From: Chryseobacterium daecheongense
Lineage (GTDB): Bacteria > Bacteroidota > Bacteroidia > Flavobacteriales > Weeksellaceae
Assembly (NCBI RefSeq): GCF_003729955.1
Contig: NZ_RJTX01000002.1
Coordinates: forward strand, 124,001-188,000
Length of the DNA stretch: 64,000 nt
Reading direction: 5' to 3'
The first letter of the stretch is position 1, and every line of letters begins with the position of its first letter. Below the pieces are notes generated by a model. It was not told where the DNA came from. It made no database searches and was given only the letters and a program-made list of their open reading frames with translations. Shown piece after piece: positions 1 through 8,103 of this stretch. A program made the position numbers and the translations under genes.

Positions 1-1
1 T

Positions 2-304
2 TATATTGCGGAAAAATTGAATCACAGCTACGGGTATTTATCTAATTTGTTTTCTGAGGTTACTCACACTTCTATAGAGAATTTTATTATTCTTCAGAAA
101 ATTGAGCATGCCAAAGAATTAATCATCAACAATAAGCAAAGCCTCACGGAAATTGCCCACAAGCTGAATTATTCCAGTGTGGCTCATCTAAGCACTCAAT
201 TTAAAAATACGACGGGAATCACACCTTCTCAGTTTCAAAAGATCATTGCGAAGAGAAGAAAAGCTCAGAGTATGATCATTAATTCTAAAATGCTCTATGA
301 ATAA
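2..304 (+). CDS. AraC-family regulator, C-terminal DNA-binding part (gene cut by window edge)
   Basis: The open frame enters from the left edge of the window, so only about 100 C-terminal residues are visible. They form the two helix-turn-helix motifs of an AraC/XylS DNA-binding domain: a first HTH around YLSNLFSEV, the linker helix with KIEHAKELI, and a second HTH around LTEIAHKLNYSSVAHLSTQFK followed by the GITPSQFQ end typical of the family. The sensor or effector part lies outside the window, so the signal is unknown. The last 8 bases overlap the start of the next gene, which suggests translational coupling. A TTG at 17 is not a start; the domain continues upstream of it. Confidence 0.9.
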   Translation, partial: YIAEKLNHSYGYLSNLFSEVTHTSIENFIILQKIEHAKELIINNKQSLTEIAHKLNYSSVAHLSTQFKNTTGITPSQFQKIIAKRRKAQSMIINSKMLYE

Positions 305-746
305 AGAATATCTTAACGTGATTGTGGCGGATCATGATGAGGGAAACCTGGTATGCTTTAAGGATATATTGAAGGATTTGAAAATTGAGGTTAAAATCCA
401 GATGTTTTGGAGCGGAACGGAATTGATGGGATATCTGAAAAATAAAAATAATATAGTTCCTGAAGTTCTTTTTATGGCTTACAATCTCGCTGAGAAAAAT
501 GCTGTGGAATGCTTAGAAGAAATAAAATCGGATGAAAGGTTTAATAATATGGTGAACGTTTTTTATTCGGATCATTTTTCAGACCTTGAAATGGATGAGA
601 TCTTTGTAAAAGGAGCCAATGTGTGTCTTAAAAGGCCTGAAGAGTATAAAGCATTTAAAAAAGTGCTTACAGAAGTGATTACGGTCAACTGGCAATATCA
701 TACTTCCGGAATGAACAAAGATAACTTTATAATGAAAGTAGGTTAG
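297..746 (+). CDS. Receiver-like (pseudo-receiver) protein without phospho-acceptor Asp
   Basis: A stand-alone protein of 149 residues with the layout of a CheY-type receiver: an N-terminal beta strand with an acidic cluster (VADHDEGN, about 8-17), a second region VLFMAYNLAEKN (57-68) where receivers normally carry the phosphorylated Asp, a YSD turn where the conserved Ser/Thr lies, and LKR where the conserved Lys lies. At the phospho-acceptor place the sequence reads F-M-A-Y, so Ala61 stands where Asp is expected. The gene overlaps the AraC-type gene by 8 bases and is probably co-expressed with it. Inference: a phosphorylation-independent receiver fold acting by protein contact. Membership of the superfamily is judged by eye. 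Confidence 0.7.
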   Translation: MNKEYLNVIVADHDEGNLVCFKDILKDLKIEVKIQMFWSGTELMGYLKNKNNIVPEVLFMAYNLAEKNAVECLEEIKSDERFNNMVNVFYSDHFSDLEMDEIFVKGANVCLKRPEEYKAFKKVLTEVITVNWQYHTSGMNKDNFIMKVG

Positions 747-1273
747 GGACAAGAAATATTCGGTACATAATATTCACACAAAAGTGAAAATTTTATAACG
801 ATTAAACATAATAATATAAAATTTTTTTAGCCCAGTATCATCAATTTTGTAATGCGATACAACAATAAGGAATTGATTGTTGAAAGCAAATAAAGATAAA
901 TATTTTGTTTAGATTAAAAAGTAAATATATAAATCACAATGTTAGTTTAAACAAAATGGATTATCAATTTCCAATGATAAAGCGTAGAAGATCTTTAAAC
1001 AAAACGGTACAATCATGAAAACTCAATAATGGTTAAAGGATAGCATATTCGTTTCATTTTCATTCCTTTAACAAACATCAGTTAGTTTTTATAATAAGCA
1101 AGTTGGAAACATAATTCATTTTGTTTTCTTTATATCCTAAGACTGCAGCTAGACACCAATTCAATCCCTATAAGTATTTTCAAACAAGATTTACAAATAT
1201 GGCTGCAGCTACTAGGATATTCTTCAAGGAAGACTAAAAGTAAATTTCTTCTAAATAACAGTTTTATAAGGGG
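747..1273. other. Long intergenic stretch without a recognisable gene
   Basis: About 530 AT-rich bases between the pseudo-receiver gene and the recG terminus. I see no plausible coding frame on either strand. It ends in a rho-independent terminator reading rightwards, so it is probably a long 3' untranslated region or a small RNA. Two copies of CTGCAGCTA occur about 70 bases apart near 1143 and 1204. Confidence 0.4.
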
Positions 1274-1307
1274 ACCGCGTTAAGATTATTCTTTCCGCGG
1301 TTTTTTT
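1274..1307 (+). terminator. Rho-independent terminator (rightward)
   Basis: ACCGCG at 1274-1279 pairs with CGCGGT at 1296-1301 and is followed by a run of seven T. On the other strand no T run follows, so it serves rightward transcription. Its T run overlaps the last codons of recG. Confidence 0.8.
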
Positions 1308-3390
1308 ATGAGATTTTACTCCACTTATTTTTTCCTTTGTAATATTTGAGGTAAAAGTTTTTAATTACCAGATGGTCTGGTCTTGTCAATAAAGGATCAG
1401 CTTCAAGGATCTTTTCCACAGATTTTTTAGTGACTTTGATGATTGTGGAATCTTTTACCAGATCCAGTCTTTTAAAATCCACCACACCACTTTGTTGTGT
1501 TCCTAAAATATCCCCAGGGCCGCGAAGCTGCATATCCACTTCAGAAATTTTAAATCCATCATTAGTCTCCGTCATGGTTTTGATGCGGGTTCTGCTCTCA
1601 GTAGATAACTTATCGGAAGTCATGAGAATACAGTAGCTTTGTTCAGCGCCTCTTCCTACGCGCCCGCGAAGCTGGTGAAGCTGGGATAATCCGAATCTTT
1701 CGGCACTTTCAATAACCATTACAGAAGCATTGGGAACATTTACCCCCACTTCAATAACTGTAGTTGCAACCATAATTTCTGCTTTTCCTGATGCAAAATA
1801 ATTCATGGCTGCATCTTTTTCATCCGGTTTCATTCTTCCATGCAGCATCGTTACATTATACTCTGAAAACGATTGTAAAATATGATCGAATCCTTCCATT
1901 AGATTTTTATAATCCAATGTTTCAGATTCTTCGATCAATGGATATACGAAATAAACCTGTCTGCCTTTCTTGATTTCATCCCGACAAAAATTATACACAA
2001 AAACCCTGTCTTTTTCACGTCTGTGAGCAGTAATAATAGGCTTTCTTCCAACCGGCATTTCATCGATTACAGAAACATCCAGATCAGAATAAAAGCTCAT
2101 TGCCAATGTCCGTGGGATAGGAGTGGCAGTCATCACCAGAATATGTGGCGGAATTTTATTTTTCGCCCAAAGTTTGGCTCTTTGTGCAACTCCGAATCTA
2201 TGCTGTTCGTCAATAATAGCTAATCCAAGGTTTTTAAACTTAACCTTATCCTCTAAAACGGCATGAGTTCCCACTAAAATGGAAAGGGTTCCATTTTCAA
2301 GTTCCTCATGTGTGATTTTTCTCTCGGAAGCTTTGGTGGATCCCGTTAAAAGCCGTACACTCACAGAAGTGTCTTTTAACAGGTCTTTGATTCCGTTATA
2401 ATGTTGCTGGGCAAGGATCTCTGTCGGAGCCATCATACAGCTCTGAAAACCATTATCTAAGGCAATCAGCATCGTAAGTAGGGCCACCATAGTTTTCCCC
2501 GAACCTACATCACCCTGCAAAAGCCTGTTCATCTGGATCGGTTTTTTCATATCCTGACGTATTTCTTTCAAAACTCTTTTTTGGGCATTGGTAAGTTCAA
2601 AAGGAAGATGATTTTCATAAAAACTGGTGAAATAATCTCCTACAATGGGAAAAGGATTTCCGAATGACTGCGTTTTATGGTGAAGTTTTTTTAGTCCATA
2701 TCCCAGTTGGAAGAAAAAAGATTCCTCAAATTTCAATCGGTAGTCTGCTTTCTCAAAAGATTCTATGTTTTTGGGAAAGTGAATATTCAGGTATGTATTT
2801 TGTCTGGAAAGAAACTTAAAGGATTTCATCATATAATCAGGCAAGTTTTCCTGAATAAGATTAGGAATTTCCTTGCAGATATTACGCAGAATGGTTTGAA
2901 AGAATTTTTGATTTAATCCTCGTTTCGTAAGCTTCTCCGAACTTGGATAAATAGGTTTTAGACGATTATCATTTTCTTTCTTTTCTTCTATCTCTATTTC
3001 CGGATGTGGCATCGAAAATTGATTGTTGAAAACATTCACTTTTCCGAAAATATAGATTTCCCGGTTAATGGGAAGCTGTTCTTTCATCCACTTTGAATAC
3101 TGAAACCAGACTAAATCCATCGTTCCCGTATCATCATTGAATTTGGCGGAAAGTCTTTTGGTTTTTCCTGTTTGGATTTCCTGTACCTGGGTAATCTTTC
3201 CTTTAAGCTGAACATCAAGATTGCTTTCTTTCAGCTGTGAGATTTTGTAGACTTTATTCTTGTCCAGATAACGAATAGGGAAGAAATTTAAAAAGTCTTC
3301 AACAGTAGAAATTCCCAGCACATTTTTAATGAGCTTGGCTCTCTCCGGACCAATTCCTTTTACATATTCTATGGAAGTTTCTAAAGTCAT
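1306..3390 (-). CDS. recG: ATP-dependent DNA helicase RecG
   Basis: RecG is a double-stranded DNA translocase that reverses stalled replication forks and moves Holliday-type branches. The 694-residue protein has the normal family length. An N-terminal wedge/OB-fold region (about 1-230) precedes a superfamily 2 helicase core: Walker A GDVGSGKT at 293-300, the DEQHRFG form of the Walker B motif at 394-400, the TATPIPRT motif, HGRMKP in the second RecA-like domain, and the arginine-finger region QLRGRVGRG. The start overlaps the stop of the upstream membrane-protein gene by 4 bases, so the two are probably translated together. Nothing looks broken. Confidence 0.97.
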   Translation of the reverse strand: MTLETSIEYVKGIGPERAKLIKNVLGISTVEDFLNFFPIRYLDKNKVYKISQLKESNLDVQLKGKITQVQEIQTGKTKRLSAKFNDDTGTMDLVWFQYSKWMKEQLPINREIYIFGKVNVFNNQFSMPHPEIEIEEKKENDNRLKPIYPSSEKLTKRGLNQKFFQTILRNICKEIPNLIQENLPDYMMKSFKFLSRQNTYLNIHFPKNIESFEKADYRLKFEESFFFQLGYGLKKLHHKTQSFGNPFPIVGDYFTSFYENHLPFELTNAQKRVLKEIRQDMKKPIQMNRLLQGDVGSGKTMVALLTMLIALDNGFQSCMMAPTEILAQQHYNGIKDLLKDTSVSVRLLTGSTKASERKITHEELENGTLSILVGTHAVLEDKVKFKNLGLAIIDEQHRFGVAQRAKLWAKNKIPPHILVMTATPIPRTLAMSFYSDLDVSVIDEMPVGRKPIITAHRREKDRVFVYNFCRDEIKKGRQVYFVYPLIEESETLDYKNLMEGFDHILQSFSEYNVTMLHGRMKPDEKDAAMNYFASGKAEIMVATTVIEVGVNVPNASVMVIESAERFGLSQLHQLRGRVGRGAEQSYCILMTSDKLSTESRTRIKTMTETNDGFKISEVDMQLRGPGDILGTQQSGVVDFKRLDLVKDSTIIKVTKKSVEKILEADPLLTRPDHLVIKNFYLKYYKGKNKWSKIS

Positions 3391-3932
3391 CGAGCTGTAA
3401 TAGAAGCTTTTTTATAAGAATAAACAATTCCGAATATTAAACCGATAATCCCGCCAATATAACTAAAGTTATGCATGGATCCTACAGCGATGAAACTTTT
3501 AAAATCAATGAGATCATGAGGGATGAACCAATTAGCGAATTCAGATTTTGGTTGATTAGATAACACAAAGTTTCCATATAAAAATCCTATTATTCCTATG
3601 ATCAATGTGATAAGAATAGTAATGAAAATAGAAAAGACAGACGTTTTGAACATTGCTTTCCAATCTTTGTGTCTTAATCCAAAAATCCCTAAAATAAGTC
3701 CCAGGAACAATCCGAACCACCAGGTTGCAGAAAACCCCACGATCGCAACTTTCTCTCTTATGCTGTAATATTCTTCGTTCAGGTTGAACTGGATAAACTT
3801 AAATCGGGTATAATATTCAGGTGAAATACTGTAAGTAATCTGATCATGTAAAATACCATAAATGCCTGCAAGCAAAGAAGCGAACCCGGCAATCAGAAAA
3901 ACCGTTAAAAATTTTTTAAGTATTTCTTTCAT
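3387..3932 (-). CDS. Membrane protein of unknown function
   Basis: A 181-residue protein with about four hydrophobic segments: one at the N-terminus (LTVFLIAGFASLLAGIYG), one around WWFGLFLGLILGIFG, one around IFITILITLIIGIIGFLYG, and one at the C-terminus (YIGGIIGLIFGIVYS). The longer reading frame would start at 3974, but a terminator-like hairpin lies inside that extension, so I chose the ATG at 3932. It overlaps recG by 4 bases. I do not recognise a family. A role in recombination cannot be inferred from the overlap alone. Confidence 0.75.
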   Translation of the reverse strand: MKEILKKFLTVFLIAGFASLLAGIYGILHDQITYSISPEYYTRFKFIQFNLNEEYYSIREKVAIVGFSATWWFGLFLGLILGIFGLRHKDWKAMFKTSVFSIFITILITLIIGIIGFLYGNFVLSNQPKSEFANWFIPHDLIDFKSFIAVGSMHNFSYIGGIIGLIFGIVYSYKKASITAR

Positions 3933-3935
3933 AAA

Positions 3936-3954
3936 TAAAAACCCGAATTTCGGG
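3936..3954 (-). terminator. Probable leftward terminator just upstream of the membrane-protein start
   Basis: CCCGA/TCGGG arms (3942-3954) with a 3-base loop, followed on the minus strand by TTTTTATTTAT. It would end transcripts of the thioredoxin gene and lies only a few bases from the ATG at 3932. The stem is short, so confidence is moderate. Confidence 0.5.
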
Positions 3955-4026
3955 AAAATAAAAAAGACTTCCAAGAAAAATTGAAAGCCTTATTTATCAT
4001 CTCGGACCTCGAAACCCGATGACCAG

Positions 4027-4560
4027 CTAATCTTTTATTTTAGATTTAAATTTTTTCTGATAATCTTCCCATTGTTCGCGGGTACGTATTTTTTTGTATA
4101 AATCTTTTGACATTAAGTCTAAGTAAGGTTCCAATTCCTTTGCAGATAACTCTCCCTGAAGAATGGTAATAGGGCCTCCGTTTTCATCTAAGAATACTGT
4201 ACTGGGTACAGCTCCTACATTCATATACTGTGTGAACTCATGCAAAGAGTTTCTGCCTTTTTTATGTTCCGTATTAGGATTGGAAAATATTCTGCCAAAA
4301 ATCTCAATGTTATTTTTTTCCTCTGCATTGAATTTCACAGGATAATAATTCTCATTTAAAATTTCAGCAATAACGGCATGTCCATACGTTTTTTTATCCA
4401 TGATCTTACATGGGCCACACCAATCTGCATAAAAATCGATGAGAATCTTTTTTGGATTTTCCTTCTGGGCTTTGAGAGCCTCTTCAATGGTCATCCATTG
4501 TATTTGTGCAAAAGTCCACTGAAGCAATAACAGGCAAACTATGCTTAGAATTTTTTTCAT
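4027..4560 (-). CDS. Secreted thioredoxin-family protein
   Basis: The 177-residue protein begins with a clear signal peptide (MKKILSIVCLLLLQWTFAQ), so it acts outside the cytoplasm. The mature part has a thioredoxin fold with the redox motif WCGPC (Trp47, Cys48, Cys51) after the typical IDFYADWC strand, and a conserved cis-Pro region VGAVPSTVFLDE near 125. An insertion between the active site and the cis-Pro (about residues 70-115) is longer than in plain thioredoxin and resembles the DUF255/thioredoxin-like secreted proteins of Bacteroidetes. Likely a thiol-disulfide oxidoreductase for exported proteins; the partner is unknown. Confidence 0.88.
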   Translation of the reverse strand: MKKILSIVCLLLLQWTFAQIQWMTIEEALKAQKENPKKILIDFYADWCGPCKIMDKKTYGHAVIAEILNENYYPVKFNAEEKNNIEIFGRIFSNPNTEHKKGRNSLHEFTQYMNVGAVPSTVFLDENGGPITILQGELSAKELEPYLDLMSKDLYKKIRTREQWEDYQKKFKSKIKD

Positions 4561-4604
4561 AAATTTTGTAATTACAAATAAAAATAAGCATAATTTGCTT
4601 ACGA

Positions 4605-6140
4605 TTATTTTACATCCTGCATTAATTTTTTCACATACGGTGATATCAAAATTAATACCACACCCGCAATTACTGCATATAATCCTAATTGTTTATAGCC
4701 TTCCGTATAAGTAATCAAGGCATCATAGTTGGTGGAACCTTCTTTGGCTGTAGCCATGTTTGCACCAATAATTCCTGCTACATATTGTCCATAGGCAGAT
4801 GCTAAAAACCACATTCCCATCATCATTCCCTGAAGATTCTTTGTAGAAAGCTTCGTCATAATGGATAACCCAATAGGAGAGAGGCAAAGCTCACCCAAAG
4901 TAATAATGAGAAGAGCAATGGTAAAGAAATTCAGTGAAGTGATCCCTTGTGCATTAGCGAAAAGTCTTGTGGCAAATAATACATAATAACCAGCTCCAAG
5001 AAAAATGAATCCTAATCCGAATTTAATAAGCGTATTGGGCTCTATTTTTCTTTTATTCAGCCAGATCCAAAGAAGACCGATAAGTGGTGCAAGGAAGATG
5101 ATAAAGAATGCTCCCCCGGAATTGTTAACTCCGTTTGGGTCTAACCCAAGAAGATCATTATTCAGATTCTTAGCGGCAAAAATGCTCAAAGAACCTCCAC
5201 TTTGTTCATAAATCCCCCAAAATAAAATAGAGAATATAATGAAAACTAATGCAGCCCAAAGCTTCTTACGCTCGGAAGGTGTTACCTTGGTCATTTCATA
5301 AAATAAATAGATCAATGTCAATGGTCCAATGGTCCACATAAAATAATCTGTGTATTCAGTTTTAGCCACCATGGTCATAATAATCGGAATGAAAACAAGA
5401 GACAATACATACACTCCATATTCTTTCCATTTGGGCATTGGTGCAGATTTTACTTCAGCTAAAGGATGTCCGGGCTGTAAACCAATAGTTCCTAAACTTC
5501 TTTGAGTAAATATGAAATTGACCAAGCTGATTACCATTACAATAGCTGCAAGCCCGAAAGCAATATTCCATTGAAGATCTACAGGAATTAATCCTTTTCC
5601 TAATTTCCATGCTCCTAATTCTATATATCCAACCTTACCAATAGAAATACAAGCATATCCGCCTAAAAGCGCACCTAAATTTATTCCTGCATAGAAAAGA
5701 GAAAAACCTGCATCGGCTCTTTCATCATTTGGCTTATATAACTGACCAACCATTGATGAAATATTCGGTTTAAAAAAACCTGTTCCTACAACAGTAAAGG
5801 CTATTCCTAAAAAGAAAAATTGGTGTGGATCAGCAGCAAGAATCAAGCTTCCGACAATCATCAACAGCCCACCCCAAAACAGAGATTTCCTGAAGCCTAA
5901 TACTTTGTCTGCAAAAAGCCCTCCTATGAAAGTAAATGCATATACAAAAGCTTGTGTTGCACCATATTGAAGATTAGCTTCTACTTCGTGGAAATTGAGT
6001 TGGGAAATCATAAAGAAAACCAACATTCCACGCATTCCATAGAAACAAAAACGTTCCCACATTTCAGAAAAGAAAAGGCTCCAGATCTGTTTTGGATATT
6101 TTCCCTTAAAGTTTTGTATTTCTTCTAAAGTTAAATTCAT
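4605..6140 (-). CDS. POT/PTR-family proton-coupled oligopeptide transporter (copy 1)
   Basis: A 511-residue major-facilitator protein of the proton-dependent oligopeptide transporter family. The ExxERF motif of helix 1, needed for proton coupling, is present as E26-M-W-E29-R30-F31 followed by FY. The family signature region GTGFFKPNISSMVGQLY and the later GELCLSPIGLSIMTKLS are intact, and about 12-14 hydrophobic helices can be counted. It imports di- and tripeptides at the inner membrane. It is the downstream member of three tandem paralogues. A terminator separates it from copy 2, and I did not find a clear promoter box right before it, so it may be expressed partly by read-through. Confidence 0.95.
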   Translation of the reverse strand: MNLTLEEIQNFKGKYPKQIWSLFFSEMWERFCFYGMRGMLVFFMISQLNFHEVEANLQYGATQAFVYAFTFIGGLFADKVLGFRKSLFWGGLLMIVGSLILAADPHQFFFLGIAFTVVGTGFFKPNISSMVGQLYKPNDERADAGFSLFYAGINLGALLGGYACISIGKVGYIELGAWKLGKGLIPVDLQWNIAFGLAAIVMVISLVNFIFTQRSLGTIGLQPGHPLAEVKSAPMPKWKEYGVYVLSLVFIPIIMTMVAKTEYTDYFMWTIGPLTLIYLFYEMTKVTPSERKKLWAALVFIIFSILFWGIYEQSGGSLSIFAAKNLNNDLLGLDPNGVNNSGGAFFIIFLAPLIGLLWIWLNKRKIEPNTLIKFGLGFIFLGAGYYVLFATRLFANAQGITSLNFFTIALLIITLGELCLSPIGLSIMTKLSTKNLQGMMMGMWFLASAYGQYVAGIIGANMATAKEGSTNYDALITYTEGYKQLGLYAVIAGVVLILISPYVKKLMQDVK

Positions 6141-6174
6141 TATAAAAAATTAAGATTAACGAAAATAAAAAAAA

Positions 6175-6192
6175 CCTCCGACTTTGCGGAGG
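6175..6192. terminator. Bidirectional terminator between POT copies 1 and 2
   Basis: CCTCCG (6175-6180) pairs with CGGAGG (6187-6192) with a 6-base loop. An A run precedes it and TTTT follows it, so it can work in both directions. It follows the stop of POT copy 2. Confidence 0.8.
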
Positions 6193-6214
6193 TTTTATCA
6201 TATTTTGATTGAAA

Positions 6215-7969
6215 TTACTTCACACCATGCATCATTTTCTTCAATATTGGAGAAATTAATGCTAAGATAACAGCAGCAATACCACAAAGTACTACGAATA
6301 CCATGAAGAATTCAAATAAGTTGTGGATTTCAAATCCTGCAAAAGTAGGATTCTGTGTTGGAAGCTGAGCCTTTTCAAATGCTGCAGCCTGATCAGCTGT
6401 TAAGGTTACTTTTTTATCTAAAACATCTTGTAAATTCACTCCAATTTCCTGTGCCTTTTTGAATTTATCACCTGTTGCAGGAATAAGTGCCCCTAAAGAA
6501 CCTGCTAAAGCATAACCCGCTGCATTGGAAATAAAGAATACACCATACAATAAAGAAGCAAATCTTTTCGGAGCCAATTTACCTACTAATGATAAGCCGA
6601 TTGGAGACAAGCAAAGCTCACCCATTGTTTGAATGAAATATAAAAGCATTAACCATTTGATCGCTAATAATCCTGAATTCCCAAGATCTTTTACATTGTG
6701 CGCGATAATGAAATAACTTAATGCGATTAAGGCTAAACCAATTGCTTGTTTCATTGGAGAAACAGGCTCTTTCCCTTTTGCTCTTAATTTATCCCATAAT
6801 AAACTGAAAGGAATCGCTAATAATACAACGAAGATCCCGTTGAAAATCTGAACCATTGAAGGAGGCATATCCCATCCGAAAATGTTTCTGTCCGTTTGGT
6901 TATCTGCAATAAATGTTAATGAAGATCCTGCCTGTTCGAAAGCGGCCCAGAAGAAAATGATAAAGAACGATACGATATAGATTACCCCGATTCTTTGTCT
7001 TTCAACAGCATTTTCTGCAGAGCTCATAATTAAGAAAGCTAAGGAAATACCTGCGGAATAGATGAAAGGATAGATAATTCCTTTGATCAATTGTCCCATT
7101 TCCACGGAACTGAATCCGAATTCACCCACCAATATATATCTGAATACGAAAAATAACGCAACAAATATTAATCCGGTGATACCCAAAGATGCTCCTGAAA
7201 ACTTGGCAGTCTGAGTTTCTCCTTCTTCGAAATCAGCACTTGTATTATGTTTTGGCAATCCACCGATAGGTCTTCCTTCCGGAGTTACCACATATTTATT
7301 TTTAAGAATAAAGAACGTTACTGTTCCTATGATCATCGCAATTGAAGCAGCAAGGAACCCCCATTTGAAAGCAAAAATATCTCTTACTCCCGTTGTAGCA
7401 TCTTTAACATCCCCTAAATAAGGACAAATAAACTGTCCTAAGAATGCTCCGATATTAATCCCCATATAGAAAATGGTGAAAGCAGAGTCTAATTTTGATT
7501 TTTCCTGTTTTGGATAAAGACTTCCTACCATGGAAGAAATATTCGGCTTGAAGAAACCATTACCAAAAATGATAACGAACAAAGCCAGCCACATGATAAG
7601 TTTAGCACTTCCTATGCTTCCGGAAAAAGTGGAAGCACTGATGAAAAGCAAAAACTGACCGATGGCCATCAATGTTCCTCCGATTAGGATGGCATTTCTG
7701 TTTCCGATATATTTATCTGAAATAAAACCTCCTAAAAGGGGAGTCAGATAACATAAAGCTAAAAATCCACCATAGATGATTGCTGCATCCGCTTCTTTTA
7801 TCAGCAGGGAATTTACCATGAAGAGCGTCAAAAGGGCTCTCATCCCGTAGAAGTTGAAACGCTCCCACATTTCTGTTCCGAAAAGAACCCACAATCCTTT
7901 TGGATGTCTGGAATTCTTATTCTCTACAAACTCATCCGGTTTCGGACTTAATGCTTCAGTATTATCCAT
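6215..7969 (-). CDS. POT/PTR-family proton-coupled oligopeptide transporter (copy 2)
   Basis: A 584-residue peptide/proton symporter of the inner membrane. The helix-1 motif is E33-M-W-E36-R37-F38-N-F-Y, followed by GNGFFKPNISSMVGSLY and GELCLSPIGLSLVGKLA, the same signatures as its neighbours. It is longer than copy 1 because of an insert of about 50 mostly polar residues near 505-545 (KKAQEIGVNLQDVLD and onward) between the last helices. It has its own -7 promoter box at 7998-8005 and its own terminator, so it is a separate transcription unit. The substrate range cannot be read from the sequence. Confidence 0.95.
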   Translation of the reverse strand: MDNTEALSPKPDEFVENKNSRHPKGLWVLFGTEMWERFNFYGMRALLTLFMVNSLLIKEADAAIIYGGFLALCYLTPLLGGFISDKYIGNRNAILIGGTLMAIGQFLLFISASTFSGSIGSAKLIMWLALFVIIFGNGFFKPNISSMVGSLYPKQEKSKLDSAFTIFYMGINIGAFLGQFICPYLGDVKDATTGVRDIFAFKWGFLAASIAMIIGTVTFFILKNKYVVTPEGRPIGGLPKHNTSADFEEGETQTAKFSGASLGITGLIFVALFFVFRYILVGEFGFSSVEMGQLIKGIIYPFIYSAGISLAFLIMSSAENAVERQRIGVIYIVSFFIIFFWAAFEQAGSSLTFIADNQTDRNIFGWDMPPSMVQIFNGIFVVLLAIPFSLLWDKLRAKGKEPVSPMKQAIGLALIALSYFIIAHNVKDLGNSGLLAIKWLMLLYFIQTMGELCLSPIGLSLVGKLAPKRFASLLYGVFFISNAAGYALAGSLGALIPATGDKFKKAQEIGVNLQDVLDKKVTLTADQAAAFEKAQLPTQNPTFAGFEIHNLFEFFMVFVVLCGIAAVILALISPILKKMMHGVK

Positions 7970-7997
7970 TTTTATTGTTAATTTTTGTTAAGACTAG

Positions 7998-8005
7998 CAA
8001 ATATA
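7998..8005 (-). promoter_or_regulatory. -7 promoter box of POT copy 2
   Basis: On the minus strand this reads TATATTTG, a match to the Bacteroidetes TAnnTTTG consensus, about 28 bases before the ATG at 7969. Confidence 0.6.
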
Positions 8006-8051
8006 GTTTTTTTTGAGTTTTTGACAAGGTTTTAATTTTATTTTAAATAAA

Positions 8052-8078
8052 AAAGCCATAGAATTATTCTACGGCTTT
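8052..8078 (-). terminator. Terminator after POT copy 3
   Basis: Twelve-base arms AAAGCCATAGAA and TTCTACGGCTTT with a 3-base loop and one G-U pair. On the minus strand a T-rich run follows. It lies 26 bases past the stop of copy 3. Confidence 0.85.
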
Positions 8079-8103
8079 CTATTTCTTGTTAAAAAAGGTG
8101 AAA

